Origin: Micromonospora arida | GTDB taxonomy: Bacteria; Actinomycetota; Actinomycetes; Mycobacteriales; Micromonosporaceae | Direction: 5' to 3' | DNA length: 43,400 nucleotides | Assembly: GCF_003857035.1 (NCBI RefSeq) | Contig: NZ_QGSY01000202.1 | Coordinates: forward strand, 1-43,400 | Shown here: positions 16,254 to 24,908 of the stretch, one piece after another | Layout: every line of letters starts with the position of its first letter | Numbering within the stretch: the stretch's first letter is position 1 | Translations under genes and position numbers: made by a program | The notes under the pieces: model-generated | What the model was told of the DNA's origin: nothing | What the model saw: the letters and a program-made list of their open reading frames with translations, nothing else | The model's database searches: none

Positions 16254-17459
16254 GTGAAGCTTCGCGTGGGCGCCGCGCTCTTCGGGCTCGGTGTTTTGTT
16301 GCTGGTCTTCGCGGCTGGGCTGCCGTTCTATGTGGCCCCCTCCGTGACCAAGCTCCCTTATGATCTTGAACCAACGACGTCCGTCGCGGAGGCGAAGAAC
16401 GCAAAGTTCCTGAAGATCACTCGTGTCGGCGAGTCGGTGAGCATCGAGGTTCTGCAAGGTGACCTCGTCTCCAGCGTCGAGGTCATTCCTCAGCCGGACG
16501 ACACGAGGGACCGGCTACCCGAGGAACTCAAGGGCGACGCGGTGATCTGGGACGTCTACCAGACGGTCCGGCGTGCCGACACCCCGGATGTGGTCAGCCA
16601 GTACAGCACCGAGCTGGCCCTGGACCGGATCTCCGGCGCGGCTGCCCCGTGGAAGGAGCAGTGGCTCAACGAGAGCGGCGCGGAGCAGACTCCGGTCGGG
16701 AACGTGAGTTACTCCGGCCAGATCTACAAGTTCCCGTTCGGCACCGAGAAGCGGGCCTACCAGGTTTTCGACCGTGACCTGAAGCGGGCCGTCCCGGCGA
16801 AGTTCGTCGGCACGGAAAAGATCAAGGACATCGAGGCGTACCGCTTCGAGCAGCGGATCGAGAACGAGGTGCTGAACACCCCGGAGGCGAGCCTCAAGCC
16901 GCTACTCGGCAGGTTCGCCCCCGGCGCCACCAGTGGTCAGATCGTCTACAGCAACACCCGTACGCTCTGGATCGACCCGGTGACGGGCTCCTACGTGAAG
17001 GTCCGGGAACAGCAGAACAAGGAGTTGCGCCCCGACACCGGCGCCGCCACGGTGCTGCTGGACGCGGACTTCAACTACAACGACGACACGGTCACTCGCA
17101 GTGTCGAGACGGCCAAGGACAACCGCTTCAAGATCGGCCTGATCAGTTTCTGGGGCCCGATCGCCGCCGGCGTCCTTGGTCTGATCGCCCTCGTCGTCGG
17201 AGTATGGCTGGTGACGCGGACCAACGACGGTGCCGCCCGGCACCGCGCCGACCCGGCTGTGGCACCCGGCACCGACCCGACTCACACGCGGGTGGACCAG
17301 GAACCGGTACGCGACGCGGAAACCGCCGAGCAGCCCAGGACCGAGCCCGCAGGCGGTCCACTGACCGACGAGATCCCGCCGGCGTCGACGAACTGGAAGT
17401 CCGAGGACCCGACGGTGCCGACCCAGCGCCCGGCGCACGGCGAGGTGGAGCAGCGCTGA
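16254..17459 (+). CDS. DUF3068 (PorA-family named) membrane protein
   Basis: 401 residues from a GTG with AGGAGG four bases upstream. Membrane segments at about residues 7-27 and 298-321 bracket a large extracytoplasmic beta-rich domain (LPYDLEPTTSV..., TRTLWIDPVTGSYVKVREQQ). An 80-residue acidic, proline-rich tail is cytoplasmic. This two-anchor layout is that of DUF3068, a family sometimes named after corynebacterial PorA without demonstrated porin activity. From memory, mycobacterial Rv0227c is the counterpart. It is divergent from the acyltransferase and convergent with the methyltransferase, with a strong terminator between. Confidence 0.85.
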   Translation: MKLRVGAALFGLGVLLLVFAAGLPFYVAPSVTKLPYDLEPTTSVAEAKNAKFLKITRVGESVSIEVLQGDLVSSVEVIPQPDDTRDRLPEELKGDAVIWDVYQTVRRADTPDVVSQYSTELALDRISGAAAPWKEQWLNESGAEQTPVGNVSYSGQIYKFPFGTEKRAYQVFDRDLKRAVPAKFVGTEKIKDIEAYRFEQRIENEVLNTPEASLKPLLGRFAPGATSGQIVYSNTRTLWIDPVTGSYVKVREQQNKELRPDTGAATVLLDADFNYNDDTVTRSVETAKDNRFKIGLISFWGPIAAGVLGLIALVVGVWLVTRTNDGAARHRADPAVAPGTDPTHTRVDQEPVRDAETAEQPRTEPAGGPLTDEIPPASTNWKSEDPTVPTQRPAHGEVEQR

Positions 17460-17476
17460 CGGGTACGACAGGAAGC

Positions 17477-17519
17477 ACGACCGGGGGGTGGGCCGCGATG
17501 CGGCCCACCCCCCAGTCGT
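17477..17519. terminator. Bidirectional hairpin terminator
   Basis: GGGGGGTGGGCCGC pairs perfectly with GCGGCCCACCCCCC around GAT, and ACGAC/GTCGT extends the stem. It separates the convergent DUF3068 and methyltransferase genes. There is no T run, as is common in high-GC actinobacteria. Confidence 0.8.
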
Positions 17520-17535
17520 GGAGCGGCACCTGCCT

Positions 17536-18276
17536 CTAATGCTCTGCGCGGCGCACGGCGTACCGCATGCAGACCCAGTCGTCGCTGTACAGCAGATCGC
17601 GCCACTGCCCGACGATGTCCCCGCCGTGTGCGGCCATGAGGCGCACCATGTCGGCGTGCGGGACGACCGTCATCTTCATCGGCGCCGGATAGTTGAGCAG
17701 GTGGCGCTGTGCCCAGCTGATCAGGCGGGACGGTGCCAGATGCCAGACGATGCCCCTGGCCGTACGCCCCCGCTCGGTTGGCAACCCGATGACGGCGGTG
17801 CCGCCCGGCCGCAACACGCGCAGGAACTCGGCCAGATAGTGATCGATCGCGGGGCGCGGCAGGTGTTGCAACACCAGAGCGCTGTAGACCAGGTCGAAGT
17901 GACCGTCGGGAAACTGGCTCAGGTCCGGTGCGTCGTTGAGGACGAACCGGATGTTCTCGGCGCTCCGGTTCAGTCGCCGGGCGGTTTCCAGCATGGTCGG
18001 AGCGATGTCCACACCGACGACCTCGTCCGCGTGTGGGGCGAGTGCCTGCGACAGTCGGCCGACGCCGCAGCCGAAGTCGAGCACCCGCTCCCAACGGGTG
18101 GGCAGGCCGAGTTGGCGAAGTTGGCCGGTCGTCTCCTCGACGTCGGTGCGGCCGGTGGCCAGGAACTCCCCGACGTCCCACCGTCCGCCGCGTTTGCCGG
18201 GCTCAACGAGTACGGCCCAGAGTGGATCTTCAGCTCCGAGCTTGGTCCAGTGGCGTCGCACGTCGTTCAGATGCAC
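17536..18276 (-). CDS. Class I SAM-dependent methyltransferase
   Basis: 246 residues from a GTG start with a weak ribosome binding site. The SAM-binding motif I is VLDFGCGVGRLSQAL near residue 65, and the acidic post-I strand is EVVGVDIAP. The motif around FDLVYSALVLQHL and LRVLRPGGTAVIG is typical of Methyltransf_11. It has no membrane segment and should be cytoplasmic. The substrate is not readable. It lies at the edge of the envelope cluster, and from memory a methyltransferase (Rv0224c) holds the same place in mycobacteria, so a glycan or lipid intermediate is a reasonable inference. Confidence 0.85.
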   Translation of the reverse strand: MHLNDVRRHWTKLGAEDPLWAVLVEPGKRGGRWDVGEFLATGRTDVEETTGQLRQLGLPTRWERVLDFGCGVGRLSQALAPHADEVVGVDIAPTMLETARRLNRSAENIRFVLNDAPDLSQFPDGHFDLVYSALVLQHLPRPAIDHYLAEFLRVLRPGGTAVIGLPTERGRTARGIVWHLAPSRLISWAQRHLLNYPAPMKMTVVPHADMVRLMAAHGGDIVGQWRDLLYSDDWVCMRYAVRRAEH

Positions 18277-18602
18277 GCCGAAACCCTAGGACCTCGGGCC
18301 GTTCAGTGGGGTCCTGCTGTCTCCGGGATCGCCTGGATGTTCGGACGAGAGGACGAGCCGAACGGCCCTCCGCGACCTGCGCACTTTACATCCGTTACCT
18401 AATTGTAATTCGTCGATGCCCTGCCACTCTCCGCTGTTGGGGCGCAGGGTTGTGACGTATTTGTCGTACGACGAGGCTTCTGTCCACACGGGTACTTCCA
18501 CGATTCGTGACGTCGGCCTGCTGTTGGGTCGCCCTCGTGTTGCCGCCGGATGGTCAGGGGGTTGTGAGTCGCGCCGCAACGGGTGCACGATCAGGCTCGA
18601 TC

Positions 18603-18618
18603 GTTACCCGCCGGTAAC
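18603..18618. promoter_or_regulatory. Candidate operator GTTACC-N4-GGTAAC
   Basis: A perfect palindrome, GTTACCCGCCGGTAAC, lies 59 bases upstream of the DUF6230 start inside a 400-bp gene-free stretch (18277-18676). The symmetry and spacing suit a TetR- or GntR-type repressor site. No cognate regulator is adjacent. Apart from this site and the AT-richer patch at 18390-18420, nothing else stands out in the stretch. Confidence 0.5.
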
Positions 18619-18676
18619 ACATGACGGGCCCGGTGCGGGGCCGCCAGTCCGGGACCGGCCACCTGAGGAGGAACCT

Positions 18677-19291
18677 GTGCAGGATCGGTTTGAGGATCAG
18701 GGTCGTACCCGGTGGCGGCGGTTCGCCGCCATGGCGGTCCCCGCCACCGCCGCCGTCGGCGCCATCCTGTTCGGCATGTCGACCGGCGCCATCGCGTCCG
18801 ACGTCACCGTGTCCGGACAGACGTTCAAGATCGGCGCGGCCCGCCTCGAGGGCGACGGCTTCAAGCAGTACGGCGGCGTCGTCCGCGAGAAGGGTGAGAA
18901 CGGCAAGACCCACCCGATCGCCGTCGCCGAGATCAGCAGCGCGGAGCTCTACGACCTCTGCCAGTCCATCCGCTCCGACCTGCCCGGCCTGCCGGTGGTG
19001 CTCACCATCAACGCCGGTGAGGGCAAGGAGCCTGCCCGGGCCAAGGACCTGCTGATCGCCATGGACTCGCTCGACGGCAACGCGACGTTCACCAACATCA
19101 AGATTGGCCGGGACGCGACGGACCTGAACGCCACGGCGCAGAAGGGTTCGTTCGGCCAGAATTCCGACCACGTCACCATCACGAACCTGCAGCAGGTGTC
19201 CCGCTACACCACGGCAGCCACCTTCAACCTGGTCGGCCTCCGGTTGAAGGTCAACGTGGGCGATGACGCCAAGGGCAAGGAGTGCTTCTGA
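18677..19291 (+). CDS. DUF6230 family envelope protein
   Basis: 204 residues from a GTG preceded by GAGGAGG; the open frame further upstream is not credible. A basic N-terminus (GRTRWRRF) leads to one membrane segment (AAMAVPATAAVGAILFGMSTGAIA), then a beta-rich extracytoplasmic domain. That domain contains AKDLLIAMDSLDGNATFTNI, a pattern that returns in the C-terminal domain of the next gene's product. Members are often mislabelled cholesterol esterase; no esterase motif is visible here. The gene is followed 75 bases later by the DUF6114 gene, its usual partner in actinomycetes. Function is unknown. Confidence 0.8.
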   Translation: MQDRFEDQGRTRWRRFAAMAVPATAAVGAILFGMSTGAIASDVTVSGQTFKIGAARLEGDGFKQYGGVVREKGENGKTHPIAVAEISSAELYDLCQSIRSDLPGLPVVLTINAGEGKEPARAKDLLIAMDSLDGNATFTNIKIGRDATDLNATAQKGSFGQNSDHVTITNLQQVSRYTTAATFNLVGLRLKVNVGDDAKGKECF

Positions 19292-19366
19292 GGTGACTGG
19301 GTCCGCGCTGGCCGACCACCGCGGGCCCCGGCCCCTGTCCCCGTCCCGCTCCGCCAGGAGGAGTAC

Positions 19367-20956
19367 GTGACAACCGCCAACGCGTCCCACGCCCGGCCCG
19401 GCGGTACGGCCCAGGCGTGGCAGACCTTCCGCCGCTGGCAGCGGAGCCGACCGTTCTGGGGTGGTCTCTTCATCGCCCTGGCCGGGGTGGCGATGTTCGC
19501 CTCCACCCGGATGACGATCAACGGCCTGAGCTTCCACAGCGGAGCCACCGGCCTGCTCTCGCTCCTGATCCCGGTCATCCTGGTGACCTGCGCCCTGCTG
19601 CTCTGGTTGAGCCCGGCGCAGCGGCTGTTCTACTCGGTCGTCGCGGCGGTCACATCGGTCTACTCGCTGATCGGGCTCAACCTGGGCGGCTTCTTCGTCG
19701 GTCTGCTGCTCGGCATCGTCGGCAGCGCGCTCGCCTTCGCCTGGACCCCGATCCGACCCGCGCCAGCCGCTGCCGACCTGTCCGACACCGAACTGTCCGT
19801 CGCCGAACAGGTCGATGCGGTTCAGGTCGATGCGGATCAGGCCGACGCGGATCAGCACGGCACGGATCAGCCTGGCACGGATAAGCCTGGCGCCGATCAG
19901 GCGGACGCGGATCAGCCCCACGCCGAGCAACGCGGAGTCGAGCGGCTCGACACGGAGCGGATCGGAGTCGTGCGGGCCGACGCGGCCGGCGAACCGGTGG
20001 ACCGCCCGGCGGGCGACGCGACCGACGCGGGCGCACCCCCCGAGTGGCCGGGACGTTCTGCTGATCCTCGGGTGTTCGGAGTCGCACTGCTGGTGCTGGG
20101 CCTCGCCGCGGCCGGCCTGGCCACCCAGCCCAGAGCGGTGCAGGCCGCACCGACCCGACCCGCCGCGACCGCCTGCCCGACCCCGTCCCGGTCCGCCACG
20201 CCGTCGCCCAGCCCCACCACTCCCACCACCAGGACGCCGACCCCGACACCGAGCGCCAGCCCGGAGCGGGACGGCAACATCATCACCGACATCCTGGACG
20301 AGATCGGGGACCTGCTCACCGGTGGACGCAACGAGAAGACCGCGACGCCGTCGGCTACCCCGACCGCCATCCCGTCGGCGAAGCCGACAGTCACGTCGAC
20401 GGCCCGTCCCGGGTCCACGGCCTGCCCGTCACCGAACCCGGGCGGGTCAGGCAAGCCCGGGGCCACGACACCCGACAAGCCAGACAAAGCAGAGCCGGGC
20501 AAGCCGCTGCCCCGCATCGCGGCCGACCCGAATCTGCCAATGGTGGGCCAGATGCCGTCCAAGCTCACCGGCTCCAAGGTCACCATGACCGGGCTGCGGT
20601 TCGACGGGACCACCGAACTGCAGACCGAGAAGGGCAGCCTCAAGGTGCTGAAGTTCAGCATGCGGGAGGCGGTGACCGACGACTTCCTGCTGGTCGCCGA
20701 CGGCCCCGACGGGCGCACCCAGCGATACAAGACCGACCGGCTGACCGTCCGCGGTGACGTGGCCTTCTACTCCACCCGGTTCGTCGGCAAGCTGCTCGGC
20801 ATCAAGCTCACCCTGACCCCGGACCTGCCGTTGCCGGACGGGATCCCGGTCACCCTGCCGATCTCGATCACGTTCACCGACCCGGTGATGGATCTGGCGT
20901 ACGTCACCAGTGACACGCTGACCGCCCGGCCGTCGTTGGCGCTGGCCCTCGGCTGA
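19367..20956 (+). CDS. DUF6114 membrane protein fused to a DUF6230-like C-terminal domain
   Basis: 529 residues from a GTG with AGGAGGAG upstream. Residues 27-128 hold four membrane segments of the DUF6114 type (FWGGLFIALAGVAMFASTRM onwards). A cytoplasmic or linker region follows with nine Q-x-x-A-D pentads (about 148-192). A fifth membrane segment (VFGVALLVLGLAAAGLATQP, about 236-255) leads to a Pro/Thr/Ser-rich stalk and a beta-rich domain (about 388-529). That last domain shares the pattern K-x-x-L...G-x-V/A-x-F...G with the DUF6230 protein. This length and added domain exceed a bare four-segment DUF6114 protein. The pair forms an operon ending at a strong terminator. Confidence 0.75.
   Translation: MTTANASHARPGGTAQAWQTFRRWQRSRPFWGGLFIALAGVAMFASTRMTINGLSFHSGATGLLSLLIPVILVTCALLLWLSPAQRLFYSVVAAVTSVYSLIGLNLGGFFVGLLLGIVGSALAFAWTPIRPAPAAADLSDTELSVAEQVDAVQVDADQADADQHGTDQPGTDKPGADQADADQPHAEQRGVERLDTERIGVVRADAAGEPVDRPAGDATDAGAPPEWPGRSADPRVFGVALLVLGLAAAGLATQPRAVQAAPTRPAATACPTPSRSATPSPSPTTPTTRTPTPTPSASPERDGNIITDILDEIGDLLTGGRNEKTATPSATPTAIPSAKPTVTSTARPGSTACPSPNPGGSGKPGATTPDKPDKAEPGKPLPRIAADPNLPMVGQMPSKLTGSKVTMTGLRFDGTTELQTEKGSLKVLKFSMREAVTDDFLLVADGPDGRTQRYKTDRLTVRGDVAFYSTRFVGKLLGIKLTLTPDLPLPDGIPVTLPISITFTDPVMDLAYVTSDTLTARPSLALALG
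19808..19942 (+). repeat. 15-bp coding repeats, nine units
   Basis: Units such as CAGGTCGATGCGGAT and CAGGCCGACGCGGAT encode five-residue repeats (QVDAD, QADAD, QPGTD, KPGAD). The units diverge gradually, keep the frame, and lie in the linker of the DUF6114 protein. Confidence 0.8.
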
Positions 20957-20970
20957 ACGACACCCGTACC

Positions 20971-21021
20971 GATGGCTCCGGGTGCTGGCGGTACGACGAG
21001 CCGCCAGCGCCCGGAGCCATC
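20971..21021. terminator. Bidirectional terminator, 21-bp stem
   Basis: GATGGCTCCGGGTGCTGGCG pairs with the complementary arm ending at 21021, with a single T-G wobble and a 9-base loop. It lies between the convergent DUF6114 and DUF885 genes and serves both. Confidence 0.85.
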
Positions 21022-21027
21022 AGCGAC

Positions 21028-22698
21028 TCAGAGCCGGGCCAGCGCCCGACGCAGCGGGTCGAGACCCAGCGCGCCCAGGTCCAACGCCTGCCGGTGGAAC
21101 TCCCGCAGGTCGAAATCGGCGCCCTTGCGGGCCTTGGCGTCCTCGCGGGCCTGGAGCCAGATCCGCTCACCCACCTTGTACGACGGTGCCTGCCCCGGCC
21201 AACCCAGGTAGCGGTTCAGCTCGAAACGCAGGTTCTCGTCCGGAACCCGGCAGTGCGCCCGCATGAACTCCCAGCCCAGCTCGGGCGTCCACCGCTCGCC
21301 CGGGTGGAAACCGAAAGGATTGTCCTTCGGGATCTCCAGCTCCAGGTGCATGCCGATGTCCACGATCACCCGTGCCGCGCGCATCGCCTGGCCGTCGAGC
21401 ATGCCCAACTTGTCGCCCGGGTCCTCCAGGTAGCCAAGCTCGTCCATCAGCCGCTCCGAGTAGAGCGCCCAGCCCTCACCGTGCCCGGAGACCCAGCAGA
21501 GCAGCCGCTGCCAGCGGTTGAGCAGGTCGGCCCGGACGGCGGTCTGCCCCACCTGGAGATGGTGACCCGGCACGCCCTCGTGGTAGACCGTGGTCACCTC
21601 TCGCCAGGTGGAGAAGTCGCTGATGCCCTGCGGCACCGCCCACCACATCCGACCCGGGCGGGAGAAGTCCTCACTCGGGCCGGTGTAGTAAATGGCACCG
21701 TCACTGGTCGGTGCGAGGCAGCACTCGATGCGGCGGACCTGCTCCGGGATGTCGAAGTGGGTGCCGTGCAGCTCGGTGATCGCCTTGTCGGCCAGGGCCT
21801 GCATCCAGTCCCGGAATGCCTCCTTGCCCTGGATGGTCCGGGCCGGGTCGGCGTCCAGGGCGGCCACGGCCTCGTCGACGCTGGCACCGGAGCCGGCGAT
21901 GCGCCCCGCCACGACGCGCATCTCCGCCTCCAGGCGGGCCAGCTCCGCGAAGCCCCAGGCGTACGTCTCGTCCAGGTCGACCTTGGCGCCGAGGAAGTAC
22001 TGCGAGGCGAGCTCGTAGCGCTCCCGGCCAGCGGCCTGCTTGTCCCGCCCGTGCGGGGCCAGCTCGGTACGCAGGAACTGGCCGAACTCCGCGGTCGCCG
22101 CGGTCGCCGTCGCCGCACCCCGACGCAGCTCCGAGCCGAGCGTGCCCTCCGCCCCGAGCCGCTCGACCAGCCCGTGGAAGAAGTTGTCACCGGTCGGATC
22201 GACCCAGATGTCGCACTGCTTGGCCACCTCGACGAGCTGCACCTTCGAGCTGACCTCACCGTTGGCGAGCGCCTCACGCAGGGTGGTCTTGTAGCCCTCC
22301 AGTGCGGCGCCGAAGCCGTTGAGCCGGGCGGCGATGTTGGCCTGGTCGTCGCTGGTCGCGGTGGGCATCAGGTCGAACACCATGCGGATCTCGTGCAGCC
22401 CGCTGGCGATCACGCTGACCTCGCTGGTCACCTCGCCGGCGTCGTACCGGGCGAGGTCCAGGCCGAGCCGTTCCTGCATGGCTTCCTTGGCGGTCCGTTC
22501 CGATTCGGTCGCCGGCTCGATCACCTCCAGCTCGGCGAGGGTCCGGCGGGTGAGGTCCGCGCGCGCACCGTAGCCGTCGGGGGAGAGGTCGTCGAGCTGG
22601 TCGTCATGGCCGGCGATGCCGACGAAGGTGGCGCCGGTGGGGCTCAACGGCGCCCACTCGGCCACGTAACGGTTGGCGATTTCATCAATTCGTCCCAC
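21028..22698 (-). CDS. DUF885 family putative zinc metallopeptidase
   Basis: 556 residues from a GTG start. The family signature HEGVPGHH lies near residue 376 and is the expected metal site (HExxxGHH); a downstream GHGEGWALYSERLMDELG is also characteristic. No signal peptide is seen (the N-terminus is MGRIDEIANRYVAEWAPL), so it is cytoplasmic. DUF885 proteins are usually described as M1/M32-like peptidases of unknown substrate. The length is normal for the family. It is divergent from the EamA exporter and convergent with the DUF6114 gene. Confidence 0.85.
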   Translation of the reverse strand: MGRIDEIANRYVAEWAPLSPTGATFVGIAGHDDQLDDLSPDGYGARADLTRRTLAELEVIEPATESERTAKEAMQERLGLDLARYDAGEVTSEVSVIASGLHEIRMVFDLMPTATSDDQANIAARLNGFGAALEGYKTTLREALANGEVSSKVQLVEVAKQCDIWVDPTGDNFFHGLVERLGAEGTLGSELRRGAATATAATAEFGQFLRTELAPHGRDKQAAGRERYELASQYFLGAKVDLDETYAWGFAELARLEAEMRVVAGRIAGSGASVDEAVAALDADPARTIQGKEAFRDWMQALADKAITELHGTHFDIPEQVRRIECCLAPTSDGAIYYTGPSEDFSRPGRMWWAVPQGISDFSTWREVTTVYHEGVPGHHLQVGQTAVRADLLNRWQRLLCWVSGHGEGWALYSERLMDELGYLEDPGDKLGMLDGQAMRAARVIVDIGMHLELEIPKDNPFGFHPGERWTPELGWEFMRAHCRVPDENLRFELNRYLGWPGQAPSYKVGERIWLQAREDAKARKGADFDLREFHRQALDLGALGLDPLRRALARL

Positions 22699-22829
22699 GC
22701 TGCGACCCTACGTGACCACGCCACCCCTGTGTCGCCGACGTTTGTCGTGTTGGAGCTGCGGGTTCAGGCACGGCGGGACGGCCGAAAAGGCGCGCGACTT
22801 TGTCGGACGGTTGCGGCAGAGTGTCAGGG

Positions 22830-23810
22830 GTGACCACCGATACCACTCCTGACAAAGCGCCGGTCCGTGCCTGGCTGCCCGGCTTTGTCGCCCTCGCCGC
22901 GATCTGGGGTTCCAGCTTTCTCTTCATCAAGGTCGGGGTGGCCGAGCTGCACCCGGTCCAACTCACCCTCTACCGGGTCGTCGCCGGCGCGTTGACCCTG
23001 CTGGTGGTCCTCGCCGTGCTGCGCGACCGGCTGCCTCGCGAGCCCCGGGTCTGGGCGCACCTGACCGTCGTCGCCGCCTTCGGCGTGGCAGTGCCGTTCA
23101 CCCTCTTCGGCTACGGCGAGCAGCGGGTCGAGTCGATGCTGGCTGGCATCTGGAACGCCACCACGCCGTTGATCGTGCTGCCGCTGGCGGTGCTGGTCTT
23201 CCGCACCGAGCGGCTCACTCTGCGCCGTGCGGTCGGGCTCGGGCTGGGCTTCGTCGGGGTGCTGGTGGTGCTCGGGGTCTGGGAGGGCATCGGCGGGGCG
23301 CACTTCACCGGGCAGCTCATGTGCTTCGGTGCGGCGGCCTGCTACGGCGTGGCCATCCCGTACCAGAAGCGGTTCGTTGCCGGCAGCTCGTACTCGGGCC
23401 TGTCGCTCTCCACCGCGCAACTGCTGCTCGCCGCCGCGCAGCTGGCCATCGTCACGCCCTTCGTCGCCGGCCTGCCGCCGCTGCCCACCGAGCTGTCGGC
23501 GGGGGTGGTGGCAAGTGTGCTGACCCTCGGCGCGCTCGGCACCGGGCTCGCGTTCGTGATCAACATGCGCAACATCCGGGTCGCCGGCGCGAGCACCGCG
23601 TCCACCGTCACGTACCTGATTCCAATCTTCGCGGTGCTGATCGGTGCTCTGGCGCTCGACGAACGACTCAACTGGCACCAACCGGTCGGCGCGTTGATCG
23701 TGCTGCTCGGGGTCGCGGTCTCGCAGGGGATGTTCAGTCGCCGCCGGAGCAGCCCGGTCGTCGGCGTCGGTGCTCCCGCCGCACCCGCCGCCGAACCCGC
23801 CCGCAGCTGA
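22830..23810 (+). CDS. EamA/DMT family transporter
   Basis: 326 residues from the GTG at 22830; GTG at 22821 or TTG at 22800 are alternatives because no clear ribosome binding site decides. Ten membrane segments form two EamA repeats; the first begins PGFVALAAIWGSSFLFIKVG. The second ends with STVTYLIPIFAVLIGALALDE, the usual tenth-helix region. Family members export amino acids or other small metabolites; substrate is unknown. The Ala/Pro-rich C-terminus is disordered. Confidence 0.85.
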   Translation: MTTDTTPDKAPVRAWLPGFVALAAIWGSSFLFIKVGVAELHPVQLTLYRVVAGALTLLVVLAVLRDRLPREPRVWAHLTVVAAFGVAVPFTLFGYGEQRVESMLAGIWNATTPLIVLPLAVLVFRTERLTLRRAVGLGLGFVGVLVVLGVWEGIGGAHFTGQLMCFGAAACYGVAIPYQKRFVAGSSYSGLSLSTAQLLLAAAQLAIVTPFVAGLPPLPTELSAGVVASVLTLGALGTGLAFVINMRNIRVAGASTASTVTYLIPIFAVLIGALALDERLNWHQPVGALIVLLGVAVSQGMFSRRRSSPVVGVGAPAAPAAEPARS

Positions 23811-23833
23811 CAGACCCACGCACCGGGGGCTGG

Positions 23834-24907
23834 TCAGGCGCGGTTGTGCGTCCAGGCCACCAGTTGTTCTGCCGACCAGGTGTTGATCACGCGGTCGGCG
23901 GGGACGCCGCAGAGGGCGGCGCGTTCGCAGCCGAATCGCTGCCAGTCGAGTTGGCCGGGCGCGTGCGCGTCGGTGTTGATGGCGAACCGGCAGCCAGCCT
24001 CCAGGGCGCGGCGGATCAGGCGCTTCGGCGGGTCCTGCCGCTCCGGCCGAGAGTTGATCTCGACGGCGGTGTCGTGCTCGGCGCAGGCGGCGAAGACGGC
24101 GTCCGCGTCGAAGTCGCTCTCCGCCCGGGTACGCGCGCGGTGCCCCCGATCGCCCGGACCGGTCACCCCGGCCGGGCGGGACGACACCATCCGGCCGGTG
24201 ACGTGACCGAGGATGTCCAGGTGCGGGTTGGCGACCGCCTTCAGCATGCGCCGGGTCATCTTCGACCGCTCGTCCTTCAGGCCGCTGTGCACCGAGCCGA
24301 CCACCACGTCGAGCCGCGCCAGCAGGTCGTCGTCCTGGTCCAGGGAGCCGTCGGCGAGGATGTCCACCTCGATCCCGGTGAGGATCCGGAAACCCTCGGG
24401 CAGCGCCGCGTTGACCTGCGCCACGTGGTCGAGCTGCCGGCGCAGCCGCTCCGCGGTCAGCCCCCGAGCAACCGTCAGCCGGGGCGAATGGTCGGTCAGC
24501 ACCAGGTACTCGTGGCCCAACTCCACAGCGGCCAGCGCCATCTCCTCGATGGGCGAGCCGCCGTCGGACCAGTCCGAGTGGGTGTGACAGTCGCCGCGCA
24601 GGGCGGCGCGGAGCGCCGTGGCCTCGGCGTCCAGGTCGCTGCCCTCGGTCGCCACCAGCCGGCGGAGGTAGACCGGCTCCTCACCGGCGAGGGACTCCGC
24701 CACGCAGCGGGCCGTGACGTCACCGACACCGGCCAGTTCGGTGAGCGTGCCGTTGCCGGCCCGTTCGGTCAGCTCGGCCGTAGGCAGGCCGGCCAGCGCC
24801 TTCGCCGCCGACCGGAACGCGCGTACCCGGTAGGTGGCCTCGTTCGCCCGTTCCAGCAGGAACGCGATCCGGCGCAGGTCGGCGATGGGATCTCTCGCGC
24901 GAGCCAT
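23834..24907 (-). CDS. PHP-domain phosphoesterase with helix-hairpin-helix N-terminus (PolX-like)
   Basis: 357 residues. The N-terminal 100 residues resemble the 8-kDa/HhH part of family X DNA polymerases (LTELAGVGDVTARCVAESL). The rest is a PHP metal-dependent hydrolase: GDCHTHSDWSDGG at 106-117, LTDHS at 138-142, GIEVDIL, VVGSVHSG, ILGHVTG and the final INTDAHAPGQL. Full PolX has a polymerase palm between these parts; it is absent here, so this is the shorter PHP-only form. A role in nucleic-acid or phosphoester metabolism is inferred. Its ATG follows the M23 gene's TGA after a single base, so translation is coupled. Confidence 0.85.
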   Translation of the reverse strand: MARARDPIADLRRIAFLLERANEATYRVRAFRSAAKALAGLPTAELTERAGNGTLTELAGVGDVTARCVAESLAGEEPVYLRRLVATEGSDLDAEATALRAALRGDCHTHSDWSDGGSPIEEMALAAVELGHEYLVLTDHSPRLTVARGLTAERLRRQLDHVAQVNAALPEGFRILTGIEVDILADGSLDQDDDLLARLDVVVGSVHSGLKDERSKMTRRMLKAVANPHLDILGHVTGRMVSSRPAGVTGPGDRGHRARTRAESDFDADAVFAACAEHDTAVEINSRPERQDPPKRLIRRALEAGCRFAINTDAHAPGQLDWQRFGCERAALCGVPADRVINTWSAEQLVAWTHNRA

Positions 24908-24908
24908 G

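Noticed and set aside
18554..19930. 458-residue reading frame on the minus strand with a repetitive Leu/Ile/Arg N-terminus
   Set aside because: It is antisense to the well-supported DUF6230 and DUF6114 genes; the repeat is the complement of their 15-bp coding repeat.
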